In this document: in pieces, positions 22,157 through 32,990 of the stretch
How the letters are laid out: every line of letters begins with the position of its first letter
How positions within the stretch are numbered: the stretch's first letter is position 1
Assembly: GCF_029784155.1 (NCBI RefSeq)
Contig: NC_073691.1
Span: 126,976,714 to 127,040,713, forward strand
DNA length: 64,000 nt
Reading direction: 5' to 3'
Source: Uranotaenia lowii
Taxonomy: Eukaryota; Arthropoda; Insecta; Diptera; Culicidae
Position numbers and translations under genes: made by a program
The notes under the pieces: generated by a model
Told to the model about the DNA's origin: nothing
The model's database searches: none
The model's input: only the letters and a program-made list of their open reading frames with translations

Positions 22157-22596
22157 CTGTGAACTAGCGAGTCGAAAGTATCGTAGTACGAAGACCATCG
22201 AAGAATATCGCCACTGAAATCAGGCAGTTTGATATCCGGCAATTTTAAGGAACGAAACGAATGACTTTTCGAAGCTGACGACGGTGCTGGCGTGCGGGGT
22301 ACTTCCAACGATGCATAAAATGCCTTGAGCGTGAAGTAATGCTCCTCAAAGGCTGCCATATCCATCGCGTAATCTGTCGCGGTGTTTTCCTCCTCCTCGA
22401 GGCTCTCAAGATTCAATGAGGCTTGACAAAATCGCTTATAATTGCACTCGAGTGCATTTTTTCGACCTAAAGCTTGATCAAGTTGCGTATGAGGATCAAA
22501 ATTTTTCATAAAACTTATCGCACGTTCCATCGAATCTCGTGCTTGGCGATAAAGCACCAAGTTCTTTTCTAGAACATTTGATCTAGGTATGTACAA
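22157..22596 (-). pseudogene. BEL/Pao gag N-terminal part, 5' truncated
   Basis: About 146 codons of gag upstream of the MITE: a helical region ending FEEHYFTLKAFYASLEV, then LKLPDIKLPDFSGDILRWSS and YYDTFDSLVH, the conserved start of the DUF1759 core. No ATG precedes it and no 5' LTR or leader is recognised beyond 22600, so the element is truncated at its 5' side. Confidence 0.88.
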
Positions 22597-24659
22597 TGTA
22601 AGACATTCCAGTTTCGAGATAAAGCTGAGGAATCAAGTATCCCCAGGGATCGAGTATCCTCATTCTCCCCTATTGTTACACGTTAAAACAAATAAATAAG
22701 TGAAGTCACTGTTTGTTTTTAAAATATCAACTTTTTTCCAGATTTTGGCTAGCCTAATTCGAAAAACTTCCCCAGAGCTTAAAGTCTAATGTATGAGGTC
22801 CACTTTCCTGCCAGGTGTGAGTGAAATTGCAAATTGTTTTCGGGTTAGTAAATAATTATCACTACTAACGCTATCAATATGACCAATTGCATCAACAACG
22901 TCACTACTAAAGAACTAAAAAACAAAACAAACAAAACTTTCAGTGGCTGTGAGATGGGCTTGTAAAAACACTTCAAGTTAGTTTTTGCCTGAGTTCAATC
23001 TAGTCTCATATTATTTTGTTTATAGGGTTACCAGAAATCTTGCCTCTTGTTTAGATATGAAACAAAGATAAACATTTCCATGTTTCACCTATCTACACAA
23101 AAAAATGAAGTTTTGCATCTTCATTTAAAATCATATGCAATCTCGCCCAAGTACAACGCCCTAGAAATTTTCCACTCTGCACAATGGAACGCAAAATAAA
23201 AAAAAACTAATTAGAAACATCTCGCCTCTGCACACTTAAGCTGGTGGTCTCTCAAGTTTATCTCCATCTATAAATGGGACTGTTCTGTATCGCTGCGTTT
23301 TGTACTGCAGAGCTGAGATATATGGGGGTGTTTGGTATCTGACCTGGATGTAGCTGTAGGTTTTTTCCCTGGAATTTAGTCGGCTTGCACAGGAAAAACC
23401 CCTGCCAGTCCAACAAACCGGGCACAAAACTTTAATAATTTAAGTGGAAAACTTGAGTGCCACTTCTATTAGATTTGGTCAACAACTTTTTTATATACTC
23501 GAAGGGTTGAAATGAGTGAGGTAAATAAACTGGCTATCTGATATTACAAACCTTTAGGAAGGTACGTTTCTGCATTCGTATTATTAAAATAGTTTTCATA
23601 AGAAAAGGCCCTTAATTTATGCCTGCTTGTGTTCTTCAAAAGCTTACTTAGATGTTGGATTTCACTTTCAAACGTAGGTGTGTTTGAAATAAAAATGTTC
23701 AAACATATTGTTCGCGATTTATGGTATAAAAATTCACGAACTTTATTTTTAAACTTTGGCAATTAGATTATTCAGAATTTGATGATCTAAGTTGATTTGT
23801 TTTTACACATCACACATTAGTTAATGTCTCACCCAATTGTCAGTGTTTCTTTTTTTACCACGCTCCATTTAAAACAGAGTACTTCCAACTTTAGGCATTA
23901 CACTCAGTATCTTCCACTTTTAAACGGTAGAAGCTCGAGAGTTGAAACTCATGCCATAAAAATTCCTCGAAGGGTTGTCTCCACAATCGCAGGGGGATGA
24001 CTTTCGGTTTCAGTTTGACTTTTTTTTATTCTGTTTTGGAATGTCGTTAGCCTCTCCTTTTTCACCCTTTGCCGGTTTGGTTAAACAGCAAGGAAAAAAA
24101 CCTGGGAAAATGGCGTTTAACTTCTTCCGGGCATTTATCGGTTCGGGTGATAATTATCGCAACGGATGTCGCTCTTTTGGAGTGATAATTAGGAAACCAG
24201 GAAGGGGAAAAAATGGAGTTTTAGGGCAAACATAAATGAGTTAATTTTGAGAATCATCTTTCAAGGCTCAATAGAAGACGGTTCTTTAAATAAGTGGACA
24301 ATTTTCTTTCGGTTCTCGGAACAAGAAGTTGAACCACAAGGGATGATTTAGTTTCATTGGTATTCCTATGTTCATTCTTCAGTTACGGTACTGCATTAAA
24401 AAACGGCAATATTTTTTTTTATTCAAATATAAGGGGGAGGTGTTGTAATCATGAACTAAGTCTGAAGTTAAAATATCGGAAAACTGTTTTCTACTTTTAA
24501 AAACCTATAAATTGAGCTCCTCCGTATCGGAGTTTCGACAGTGCTACGCTCGCAAGGAGATGTCTCTTGCTACTCTTTGGACCATGGTAGTTCGGCATAA
24601 TCCAGGCCAATGAATCTATGCCTTTCGATGCACTTTTAGAACAGTATTTGACATGCGCC
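22597..24659. other. Intergenic, no supported gene
   Basis: About 2.1 kb of AT-rich sequence with runs of A or T. An 86-codon open frame at 23975-24235 (+) has an ATG-less start, is rich in Phe and Gly, and shows no motif. No element boundary was found. Confidence 0.55.
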
Positions 24660-25560
24660 CCAAAACTTAAGCGATGGTCGAAGATGGGTCGGTTTTATGG
24701 TAAGCTATCTGAAGCTTAACTCCTTCCATCCAGATGCCTACCCTTTTTACGGACACCGTTGCAAGGTTTATTAGCTCCTCAATTGTTTCGCCGGTGATCA
24801 TGAGCACTATATCGTCAGCAAATCCGACTATCTGCACGCCTGCTGGTAGTTTCAGCGTTAACACCTCATAATACATGGCATTCCAAAGCACAGGTCCAAG
24901 TATGGAACCCTGTGGAACACCCGCTGTTAGGGCAGTAGATCCTAACCCAGTTTCGGTTTCGTACGTCAGGATTCGGTTTTCGAAGAAGCTTCCTATTATC
25001 CTGCAGAGGGTATTGGGAACACGCATCCTGTGAAGCGCTCTGGCACTCGCTTCCCAGCTGGCATTGCTGAAGGCATTCTTAAAGTCGACTGTCACAATGG
25101 CGCAGAGACGAACACTTGTCCGCTTCTTTTTATATGCGCGCTTCGCGTACTCTGTCACCATTAGGATGGCGTTCACCGTAGATCTCCCTTTCCTAAAAAC
25201 CGAACTGTCTGTCCGGCAGTCCACTTTCACCTTCTGTGTTGATAATAAGTCTGTTTAATATTATCCTCTCCAATAGCTTACCAAGGGTGTCCAGCAGACA
25301 AATGGGTCTATATGATGCCCTGGAGGTTTCCAAGGTTTCGGTAGTAGCACCAACTTCGCCATTTTCCACGAATTGGAAAAAGATCCCTCGTCGAGACACT
25401 TTTGTAGCACCACTCTGAAGGTATCCGGAATTGCCTGTACCGCCACCTTCAGCACTGCTTTTGGGGTTCCGTCCGGACCAGCGGTCTTATTCACTGCAAG
25501 TTTCTTAGCGATAGCAACAAGTTCTTCGTTCGTTACTGGCTCGATGTAAGTGGCCACTGC
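24660..25560 (-). pseudogene. R1-clade LINE, reverse transcriptase
   Basis: Minus-strand RT in two frames. 25261-25557 encodes AVNKTAGPDGTPKAVLKVAV and WKMAKLVLLPKPWKPPG; the frame then shifts to give ICLLDTLGKLLERIILNRLI. 24667-25230 encodes TVDFKNAFSNASW (catalytic Asp), TAGVPQGSILGPVLWNAMYY and VGFADDIVLMITG (catalytic FADD). This order and the FADDI form fit the R1 clade. The frame ends at 24667, short of the usual C-terminus, and the 3' tail is not recognised. R1 elements proper insert in rDNA; there is no rDNA here, so this is a dispersed R1-like family or a displaced copy. Confidence 0.88.
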
Positions 25561-25802
25561 GTCGGACCTTGCTGCGGGAAAAGATGTGCAACAATCTATC
25601 TCTGTTTTCCCGACAGCTCAGCTATTTCTGAGGTCCACCAGTAAGCTAGTCGTCGCCACCACTTCGGTGTATTCCTTCTGGGCATGGTCATGTCGCACAC
25701 CGCTACCATCATTTTCGTCAGCTACTCAGCATTATGGACCTGCGATGCTTCCTGCATGTTAATAGCTTCGGTGCACACTTCCTTATCGAAAGCTTTGGTC
25801 TT

Positions 25803-26394
25803 TCATCTCCGCTCATGGACTGGCAGTTGCCTTACTGCCACCGGATTTCGGTCTCCTACACTATAACGTATCGCCTGATGATCGCTGTGCGTATAATCTT
25901 CACACACTCTCCAATTCATGTCAGTTTTTAATGATGGGCTCGCAAAGATGATATCTATCACTGACGTTCTGTCTGGTATTCCATGCTTGCGATAAGTGCT
26001 GGTAGATCCAGTGTTGCAAAGCTCAACCTCCAGTCTCGGGAAGGACTCTAGCAGACTGTGGCCCCTAGGATTGTTACACCTACTACCCCAGTTAACCGCC
26101 CAAGCGTTGAAATCTCCTGCTATCACTACAGGGGCCCTTCCTGTCAGTTCGTGAGTCAGTTCACCCAACATTGTGTTGAACTCCCCGATCGTCCATCTTG
26201 GTGGAGCGTAGCAGCTGCAAAAGAAGATACCGTTGATTCCAGCAATTACAAACCCGTCCCGAGAATCTACCACTATCTCCTGGATATGAAAACGTCCCGT
26301 GGCGTAGATAGCAGCTAAGCCAGACCTGTCCGCTGTCCAATTATCGTTTCCAGACGGAATTTGGTATGGTTCTTGATAAAAGCGCCACATCGCA
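25803..26394 (-). pseudogene. R1-clade LINE, endonuclease
   Basis: About 195 codons with the apurinic-type endonuclease fold used for target nicking: SGLAAIYATGRFHIQEIVVD, FFCSCYAPPRW, VVIAGDFNAWAVNWGSRCNN (the GDFN metal-site motif), DIIFASPSL and YTHSDHQAIRY (the SDH active-site motif). The N-terminal QLNLNH motif is found in the preceding frame at about 26440, so a frameshift near 26395 separates it. The link to RT (25560-25800) is degraded. Confidence 0.9.
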
Positions 26395-27333
26395 CTACCT
26401 TTCGCCTACCGTTTGCTCCAGCAGAAGCTGTGCCACCTCGCTATGGTTGAGGTTTAGCTGGATTACATCCAATTTTACTGGCTTGCCTTTGCCGTTTTGG
26501 TATGCCTGGCAGTCTAAGCCACCAGTTTTGTGAGCGTTGTCATCAGCCTGCTTGCACCGCATGCATTTCGGTCGGTTTTTGCAAACTCTAGCAAAGTGTC
26601 CTTCTTCACCACATCTTCGGCAACATCGTGACCGGTCGAGTCCGTTGCAGTTTCGGGATTGGTGACCAAAGTCCCAGCAATTAAAGCAGCGTTGCATTTG
26701 TTTCGGTATCCTGGGTGCGGTTCTAAAGTGCCCCACTGACCAGCCAACTCTTACACTCCCTGCCGTCAGTAGAATGTTGGCCGCTGTTGGCGAGAGACGA
26801 ATCGTCGCAATCTGCATTCCACCATACGCCTTTCTCAGTTTTGTAGCTTCTGATTCGTTACTCATACCAGGTATGCTGGAGATTTCTTTCTCGTGCTCCT
26901 CTGCAGTGGTAAACTTATCCAAGTCCTTGCATTCAATAGATGCGACCTGCGATAGCGCTCGGACAGTGGCTTCATCACTTAGGGTGCTTTTTTTTAGCTC
27001 GAAGAGCAGTTCACCTTTTTGGGTGCGTCTTGTTTTGGTGACGCTCTCGCCAAGAGCAGATAATTTTGGCTCCGCGCGTAGCTTCCGGAACAAGTTCGCA
27101 TACGCTGTGCCTTCTTTCGCTTCCACGATAAGAGCATCACCCCTGGACATCACCCGTTGAGGTTTTGGTTTCGGGGGTGGTTCTGGCTTCATGACGACCT
27201 TTCTTTTCGTGTTCTCCTTCCTATTACGAACCATTCGCCAGCCTCCTGCACTACTTTCTCCGTCTGCATCCTGAAACTTTACTTTTTCCCCAGGAACGGG
27301 TTCAGCCCAGAAGGGGCTGCCCAGCAACACCAA
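26395..27333 (-). pseudogene. R1-clade LINE ORF1, C-terminal part with zinc knuckles
   Basis: About 312 codons. The C-terminal third has three CCHC knuckles in series (CFNCWDFGHQSRNC, CRRCGEEGHFARVC, CMRCKQADDNAHKTGGLDC), as in R1 and related ORF1 proteins that package the element RNA. The middle has the family-typical region RRTQKGELLFELKK. The frame runs on into VIQLNLNHSEVAQ, normally the start of ORF2, so ORF1 and ORF2 overlap or are fused here by an indel. The N-terminus is displaced about 1 kb upstream (28377-29025). Confidence 0.88.
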
Positions 27334-28376
27334 GTCCCTGGTCTAAAGCCACGGGGACTAACGGGTTTGGGCGCTCAAGGCCTCTTTTGTTCCTGGGTCT
27401 CAGGGCGTATGTTAGGCTGGGGGAGCTTTCGGATGGGAGGATTCCTACAACAAAAAGTTACCTTTTTTAAAGCTGGTTTATTCGGCGAATTCTTGGGCGG
27501 AAAGCACACGGGTGGCGGGATGGAACCTTCTGGTTGGACCTTCGGGGCAGTCGTCTCTCTTGGTCGGGTCGTCTTGGGTCGCCACGGGCTGCGCGACGCC
27601 TGGAGGGAACTGGAGAAATGCGGTGCGGTACCACGCACCACACTCACGGCACGGCTGGTCGGTTCGGTCTGCCCGCTTGGACACGGCGTGTTAGGCAACG
27701 GGAGGCGATAATGCGGTACCACGCACTACTGGCTGGATGATGCGGTTCTGTCTCTCTCTCCTTCGGCTCGGACGGGCAAACCAACCACGCGCTAATGGCT
27801 ATGCGCATACCACCGGCTTCGATGCGGTTCGGTTTAGCTGATCCACACTTTCGTAACGGTACACACTGCTGATCACGGCTCGATTGGGCTGGCGGCTAGC
27901 ACACAAAAGATGGCAAGTCCAACCAACTAAACTGCTTCTTGGTTTTGGGATTATTGCGCGAATAGGCTGGCACACCTCGGACTACGGTTTCGTTTCACCA
28001 CACACTATTCGTTACCTCGCGCACGGCTTATCGTTGAACTTTGTTCGGACCGTGGAAACTCGTTGTCGAACTCACTTTTTGCGGAGCGCTTGCTGGATGC
28101 GTCCGTATACTTTCGCTGCCGGGAACCAAGAGGCTTGGTGATGATTCTTGACCCACCAAGAAACCTCCTCGTCTCGATGCTGCGCTGCTGACTTGCGTTC
28201 TTCCCAAAAGCGTGCTGTCATCGGTCTTGCGTTTTGAGCTTACGCAACGCTTTGGGCCATGAGCGTTTCAAGTTTCCGCCTACTTTTCGATGACCACCAC
28301 GTGTTCAAATTTGAATTCGCCGTTTACTTTTTAACCTATCTATTTACAATATCTTACCCTAACTCCAACCCATCAA
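27334..28376. mobile_element. Unidentified G+C-rich insert splitting R1 ORF1
   Basis: About 1.05 kb with higher G+C than the rest of the window, between the two parts of R1 ORF1. The plus strand ends in AATATAATAAAGATAAAAA, which looks like a polyadenylation signal plus A-rich tail, so it could be a retroposed sequence in plus orientation. It contains a repeated GCGGTACCACGCAC (near 27624 and 27713). No protein domain or clear target duplication was found, so the boundaries are inferred. Confidence 0.45.
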
Positions 28377-29025
28377 TTAATATAATAAAGATAAAAACAA
28401 AACAATGTTACCGAGTTGGTAACAATCCTCGTAGTCCGTACCCCTCCTTTTTTTGGAGGAATCGTTTACGACGGGGGAGTCGCGATCTCTTTTCGCGGTT
28501 CTTCTCGGCTTGGACTCCTTCGAAGGTCCTTGAGAAACAACCCATTTTGCTTCCTCAAATCCCTTCTCCGCAGCCTCAGCTTTCCGCAGCAGCTCCTTTC
28601 GTTCCTTGGCGGCACTCAGCAGAAGCACCATCAATTTCGGCACCCAGGTCTTGATGTGCGTGTTAACGTTGTTGGTACTTTGCACAAACTCCTGCATCTT
28701 ATCGACCATGCCGGCTGCCTCCAAAAGGCCACACTTTTTGATGCCCCTTGGTGCACCTCTTCCTGCGACCTGGGACCTGCTCCTTTTGCTGGGAGCTACT
28801 GAGGTTTTCAGTGGACCCAACTGCGGCCGGGTTTCTCCCCGCTTCCTTGGCAACCTCCCTGCCAACCTCCTTTCCTAGCTTCTTTACTACTTTGCTCAGT
28901 AGAGGAGACCAAAGGAGTTCTCTCTTAGCAAAGACCTCTGTCTGCGTTCTTCTACCTTCTCCTCCTTCGTCCGAGCTAACGCCAGTTGTCTCGAAATTCC
29001 TTCTGTTTTTGATGTTTAATCCCAC
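28377..29025 (-). pseudogene. R1-clade LINE ORF1, N-terminal part
   Basis: Two overlapping minus-strand frames joined by a frameshift near 28800. The first starts MGLNIKNRRNFETTGVSSDE at 29025 and is Ser/Lys-rich. The second has the helical segment VDKMQEFVQSTNNVNTHIKT and LSAAKERKELLRKAEAAEKG, like the N-terminal region of R1 ORF1 proteins, then a basic KRDRDSP/KKRRG stretch. It would place the start of R1 ORF1 at 29025, with the 5' leader above it. Confidence 0.75.
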
Positions 29026-29240
29026 GAGTAGCTAGGGAAATATACGGTTCACTGCGCCAGTGCCCTGCTTCAGCGCAGTAAGTACTTCATTACTGTGGGG
29101 TGCGTCCTGGTGCCCCACAGGCTATCGTTTGCGACTGACACATTTTCGACCCGCCAGCCTTCCACCTCATCAGCACGGTCTTTCGCATGGAGGCGTTTTC
29201 GCGCCCCCATGAGCGGCACACTTCGGGCAACCTTGGGTCG
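29026..29240 (-). other. Probable R1 5' leader
   Basis: About 200 bp of G+C-richer sequence directly upstream of R1 ORF1 on the minus strand. It has no reading frame of interest and is probably untranslated leader. Confidence 0.35.
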
Positions 29241-29480
29241 TTATATCCAAAAAGTTCCTATGGAAAAGTCCGAGTTCATTGCGTGTTTCTTCATCCATAG
29301 AGGAGTTCCGTCAGTTCCGTACGCGTAGTCCATATCCATTGCAGGTGTCTTTATAAGATGGGTTTCAGTTCCGTTTTCATAATCCATTTCCGTTGCATGT
29401 GTTATCATTAGAAGGGGGGATGGTTCCAATCTATTCCGAGTGCATAGTCCGAGTTCGTTTGCGTAGGTCATTAGTGGGGG
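29241..29480 (-). repeat. Four-copy degenerate tandem repeat, 54-66 bp units
   Basis: About four diverged copies with GTCCxxxTTCxTTGCxTxTxT-like cores. On the minus strand all lie in one frame of an open stretch (29241-29618) giving the related peptides THATEMDYENGTETHLIK, TPAMDMDYAYGTDGTPLWMK and KHAMNSDFSIGTF. Unit lengths differ by multiples of three. It may be part of an element leader or a decayed coding repeat; no function is assigned. Confidence 0.55.
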
Positions 29481-29520
29481 GAGTATTGCTGAATTAAGTC
29501 GCCTCTTACGACATGGCTCA

Positions 29521-29770
29521 GTGAAATTTTGACACTTATAGCACATTTTGAAAATTTTACCATGCAAAAATGATTTCAAGATCTTTGGGCGTTGTATTTT
29601 TTTACAGCACTGATTCATTTCGAGCAGTATGTGATAGAAAAATTGCTATTTTTCCAACACAACATGCGAGAATACAACACGTGTTGTAAAAACTCTTGAA
29701 GGCCACAGATCTTGAAATGTTTTCGCATGGTAAAGTTTTCAAAATATGCTAAAAATGTCAAAAATTTCAC
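29521..29770. mobile_element. Foldback MITE with ~70-bp arms
   Basis: The left arm starts GTGAAATTTTGACACTTATA; the right arm reversed starts GTGAAATTTTTGACATTTTT. Both continue through AAATTTTACCATGC-like and TTTCAAGATCT words for about 70 bp. Total 250 bp, non-coding. No convincing target duplication is seen. Confidence 0.8.
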
Positions 29771-29807
29771 CACTTTCTCCCAACACCAGTGAACTTGCTC
29801 TAATGTC

Positions 29808-29953
29808 GCCACTAATGTTCTGATCAACGATCATGCTTTACACTCCTTACCTCAGTAAGGATTTTAAAATTTTTAAGTGTTACAAAAAATCAACCCCTTT
29901 TAAAATATTCGAGAATGAGTTAGAAAAGTGATCAATGTTGCGCCAGTTTACGG
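29808..29953 (-). repeat. MITE family D fragment
   Basis: Reversed, it starts CCGTAAACTGGCGCAACATT followed by GATCAC after a TA (29954-29955) and matches 47542-47690 for about 150 bp, including ACTGAGGTAAGGAGT. Only one end of the element is present. Confidence 0.75.
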
Positions 29954-29959
29954 TACTTA

Positions 29960-30275
29960 AAATATTTCGTAAGCCCTTCTGGAACAGGAGGGGGAGAGGG
30001 TAAGAAATTTATATCAATTCAATAATTTATGCACTTATGAAGCCTATAAGAACGGATTAAAAATATTAGATCTTGAAAATTAATAAGGGGTTAAAGTTTC
30101 AGAAAAATCGTTTGAGTCATCTTTGTATTGCAATTCAAATTTTCAGCTGCAGCTCTCATTTTATAGCGATTGCTTTTAAACTATGTTTGATTTGATTTAA
30201 AAAAATGCCCACAAAACAATAAAAACTTGAAATTTTTTTCTAAAGAATTCTATTTGTTTTTGAAAGGTGAAATAT
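29960..30275 (+). mobile_element. Helitron 3' fragment without terminus
   Basis: Similar to the last 250 bp or so of the Helitron at 60598-62739: CAGCTGCAGCTCTCATTTTA, TGATTTAAAA, ACAATAAAAA and TTTTGAAAGGTG occur in the same order. It stops at GAAAGGTG, before the terminal hairpin and CTAG seen in the other copy. Confidence 0.7.
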
Positions 30276-31640
30276 AAAAATTGACTTTGTGGTGAAAAGG
30301 CTCCTGGAACAGATTACATGGAATTGGAATTATGGGAATGCTAGCTTAATGTATGTCCTGAAAATAGGCCAACCTTCAGAAGAAAGGGATGAGATTTTTA
30401 GTTTAAATAATTCACACTTCGCAGTTTTTTTTTCAAGAAGTCAAATTTCCAAAAGATTTATTTTTAATATCGTAAATACGTAAATACGTTCTAGATTTTT
30501 GGCAGGACAGAGTATAAATCAGAACTAGAGCGTGCTCTACATTTGATTTCTATGGCGTAGTATCACAATATAAATCACATTTAATCCCGCAACAATCCAC
30601 AATTGAATGCATCTGCAAATAGTTGAATTGAAATTACCACCGCAATTGATCAATGTGGCCATTACTCATCTGAGCTATGAGCTATCCCCGCGTTTCCATG
30701 CAAGCATGAGCAAGGGCCTCCGATCCCTTCCGAAACCGCTACGTGTCAAATTGTCCTCCATTCTCCGGTTCAGAACTCAGCAGGAGCCGGAACCGGATTC
30801 TCTTAACTATTTGACACTACCGGCTGCTATCCCAGTCCACGAACGAATATAGATATCGGTTAGTGCTGGTCGTGCATATATTTGCATAGATAAATATCTA
30901 GATTCCATTAGGCGACCACAAACCCACACATACAGTGAATTACAAGCACACATACAAATTCACACATACCGAAGGCCTCTTTGTAATTTATTTATCATTG
31001 ATGTGTGACTGTTGCATGCCGGGCATTCATTGCTCGTCCTACATACATATTCGTAGCAGGGAATTGAATTCCTCGTCACACAAAATGTAAAACTAGATGC
31101 TGTTCCAAGATTGTCCGAATAGTGACAACCGAACAGTTGTTCGCCAGGACGGGAAACATTTGTTCTTGAAAAGCCGCTCCGTCCTCTGCTCTCGCTGCCA
31201 TCCAAACAAATCAACCATTCCAATTCGCAAGGCTCGACATAATAACGTAAGCTGAGCAAAAACTATTGTCAATCGGATCAATCTAGGCTTCGATTGAAAT
31301 CTGAGCTATCACGCCCATTCCGTAAAGAAAAAATTTCTGAAAAATTTACAGAAGCTTTCAATCTACGAAAAATGTTATACCTACATGAGGAAAGTTTTCC
31401 AAAATTGCATAACCACATGGGCTAAGGAATTCGACTTTCACCTTACGTTTTTGGTTGTATTTTTTGCCTAAATTCCTTATAGCTTCATTAATATGAAATA
31501 TGTGTCAAAATTGTTAAAAATGTCTTTAAAAAATCAGATGTTGTAGAAGAATGTACCAAATAATGCAAAACAACTATGCTGAAAACAAACATGTTTCAGC
31601 TTATCGGAAAATAAATCCTACATTTTATTTTTCTAGACAC
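30276..31640. other. Intergenic, no supported gene
   Basis: About 1.4 kb. A minus-strand open frame at 30960-31259 has a short Cys-rich patch near its end but no ATG context, splice signal or repeat of the pattern. No gene is called. Confidence 0.55.
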
Positions 31641-31815
31641 GCAGCGAAAATTATTAAAACATACCTTCAGGATCGTGAACAGGCTGTATGCTAGATAGCT
31701 GTTTGTCTGTCCAAACGCCCATTGAGTCAGGAGTTCCTCATGGATTAATTCATGGTCCACTTCTTTTTTCACACTTCACTTTGTCGAACGCTTTAGCAAA
31801 ATCTATTAATAGGAG
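31641..31815 (+). pseudogene. LINE reverse transcriptase scrap
   Basis: Encodes KTYLQDREQAV then, after stops, SGVPHGLIHGPLLFSHF. These match in order the LINE RT motifs 'SYL.DR.Q.V' and 'GVPQGS..GPLLF'. About 175 bp remain; the clade cannot be resolved. Confidence 0.75.
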
Positions 31816-31895
31816 AACTGCAAACCCTTTTTTATCTAGAGAAGCGGCAATGCACTTTTGTTGTGATATGTGATATGTGATAGTAACTCGAACAG

Positions 31896-32358
31896 TAGAC
31901 TGAGTCGATTTGGGGTCATTTTTGAATTTCTCAAGCTCTGGGGTCTAAAAAGCTTCGTCTTGGTCCAAAACTTATCCATGATTTTTTGCAGAATTTTTAA
32001 GTAACGTTTACATGAGTAAATTTGAACTTTTAGGTTTGTATGGGGAAATTGAATATTTTGTACTGAAAAATCACCATTATTTTTGTTTCTTCTGTGGAAC
32101 CGAGCCAGCTGACAGTATTTGTGCCAATTAATAAAATTCCTTAAGGAAATTTTCCGCTGAACAACTTAGTCCAAGACCGTAACTTCGTAAATATCTTATA
32201 AGACAAAAAAGTTAATTGCTGTTTAACAGAGGTACAAATGTATGTCTTTTCGTATTGACAAACAATGAATTCAATTTACATCCTTGCAGGGTGCCTAGCG
32301 AGGTATTGCATGACTTCTTTTCCTGCAATAGTTCGCGAAGCTCCAGGAGTGGTGTCAA
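31896..32358 (+). mobile_element. Foldback element, one arm plus loop
   Basis: Starts TAGACTGAGTCGATTTGGGG and matches the left arm and loop of the complete foldback at 58251-59046, then about 25 bp of the right arm. It ends against the copia remnant near 32358, so the second arm is missing. Confidence 0.85.
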
Positions 32359-32990
32359 TGTCTCTACAGTCTGACGAGTTGTGAGTTGCCCATTTCGTCG
32401 TACGGAAATCTCATATACATATATCTCTTGCTCCAAAAAGAAAGGCTGTTTTTACGTTCATCTGATGAATGGTTGAACCAGACTGGTTAGCTAAGGACAA
32501 GATTGTACGAACGCTCTCCATTTTGAAAACGGGCGCAAACGTTTTATCGTAGTCATAACCAGATCGCTGTGAGCAACCTTTAGCCACTAATCTTGCTTTG
32601 TATCTTTCGTCTTCTTCAATCAAAAATACCCATATCGATGAGATCGATTTCCGTTCTTTGGGTAAGCGCTCGACCATATTCCAGGTCTTATTTGCGTTCA
32701 GGGCTCTCAATTCTTCGCTGATGGCATTTTTCCACGTTGGCCAGTCATCCCTCTTCTTCAACTGGTCGCCATTTTTTGGAACATCGCTATTGTCTGTTGC
32801 TATCTTGGCAGTGTAAAATTCTGGCGCACTTCTATCGCGCGTACTACGTCTGATCGGCGAACTACAAACGGGAATCGGTTGTGACCGAACCTCCTCTTCG
32901 CCGTCAGTGTGATTGTCAAGATCTTGTGCGCTATCATAATCAGATTCATCAAAGTTACCCACGTGATGATCTTCATCGTCAACCACGATG
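32359..32990 (-). pseudogene. Ty1/copia reverse transcriptase remnant
   Basis: The minus-strand frame 32411-32986 has an acidic linker, then DWPTWKNAISEELRALNANK, WVFLIEEDERYKARLVAKGC, YDKTFAPVFKMESVRTIL and IHQMNVKTAFLFG, the start of the copia RT domain up to the first catalytic Asp region (here Asn-Val-Lys replaces the usual DVK). After a frameshift EQEIYVYEI follows. The rest of RT and all of RNase H are gone, cut by the foldback insert. Confidence 0.9.

Noticed and set aside
23975..24235. 86-codon plus-strand frame
   Set aside because: No motif, biased composition, no supporting signals.
30960..31259. Cys-rich small protein on the minus strand
   Set aside because: Only a short Cys patch at the end of an otherwise featureless frame; no signal peptide or regular Cys spacing.
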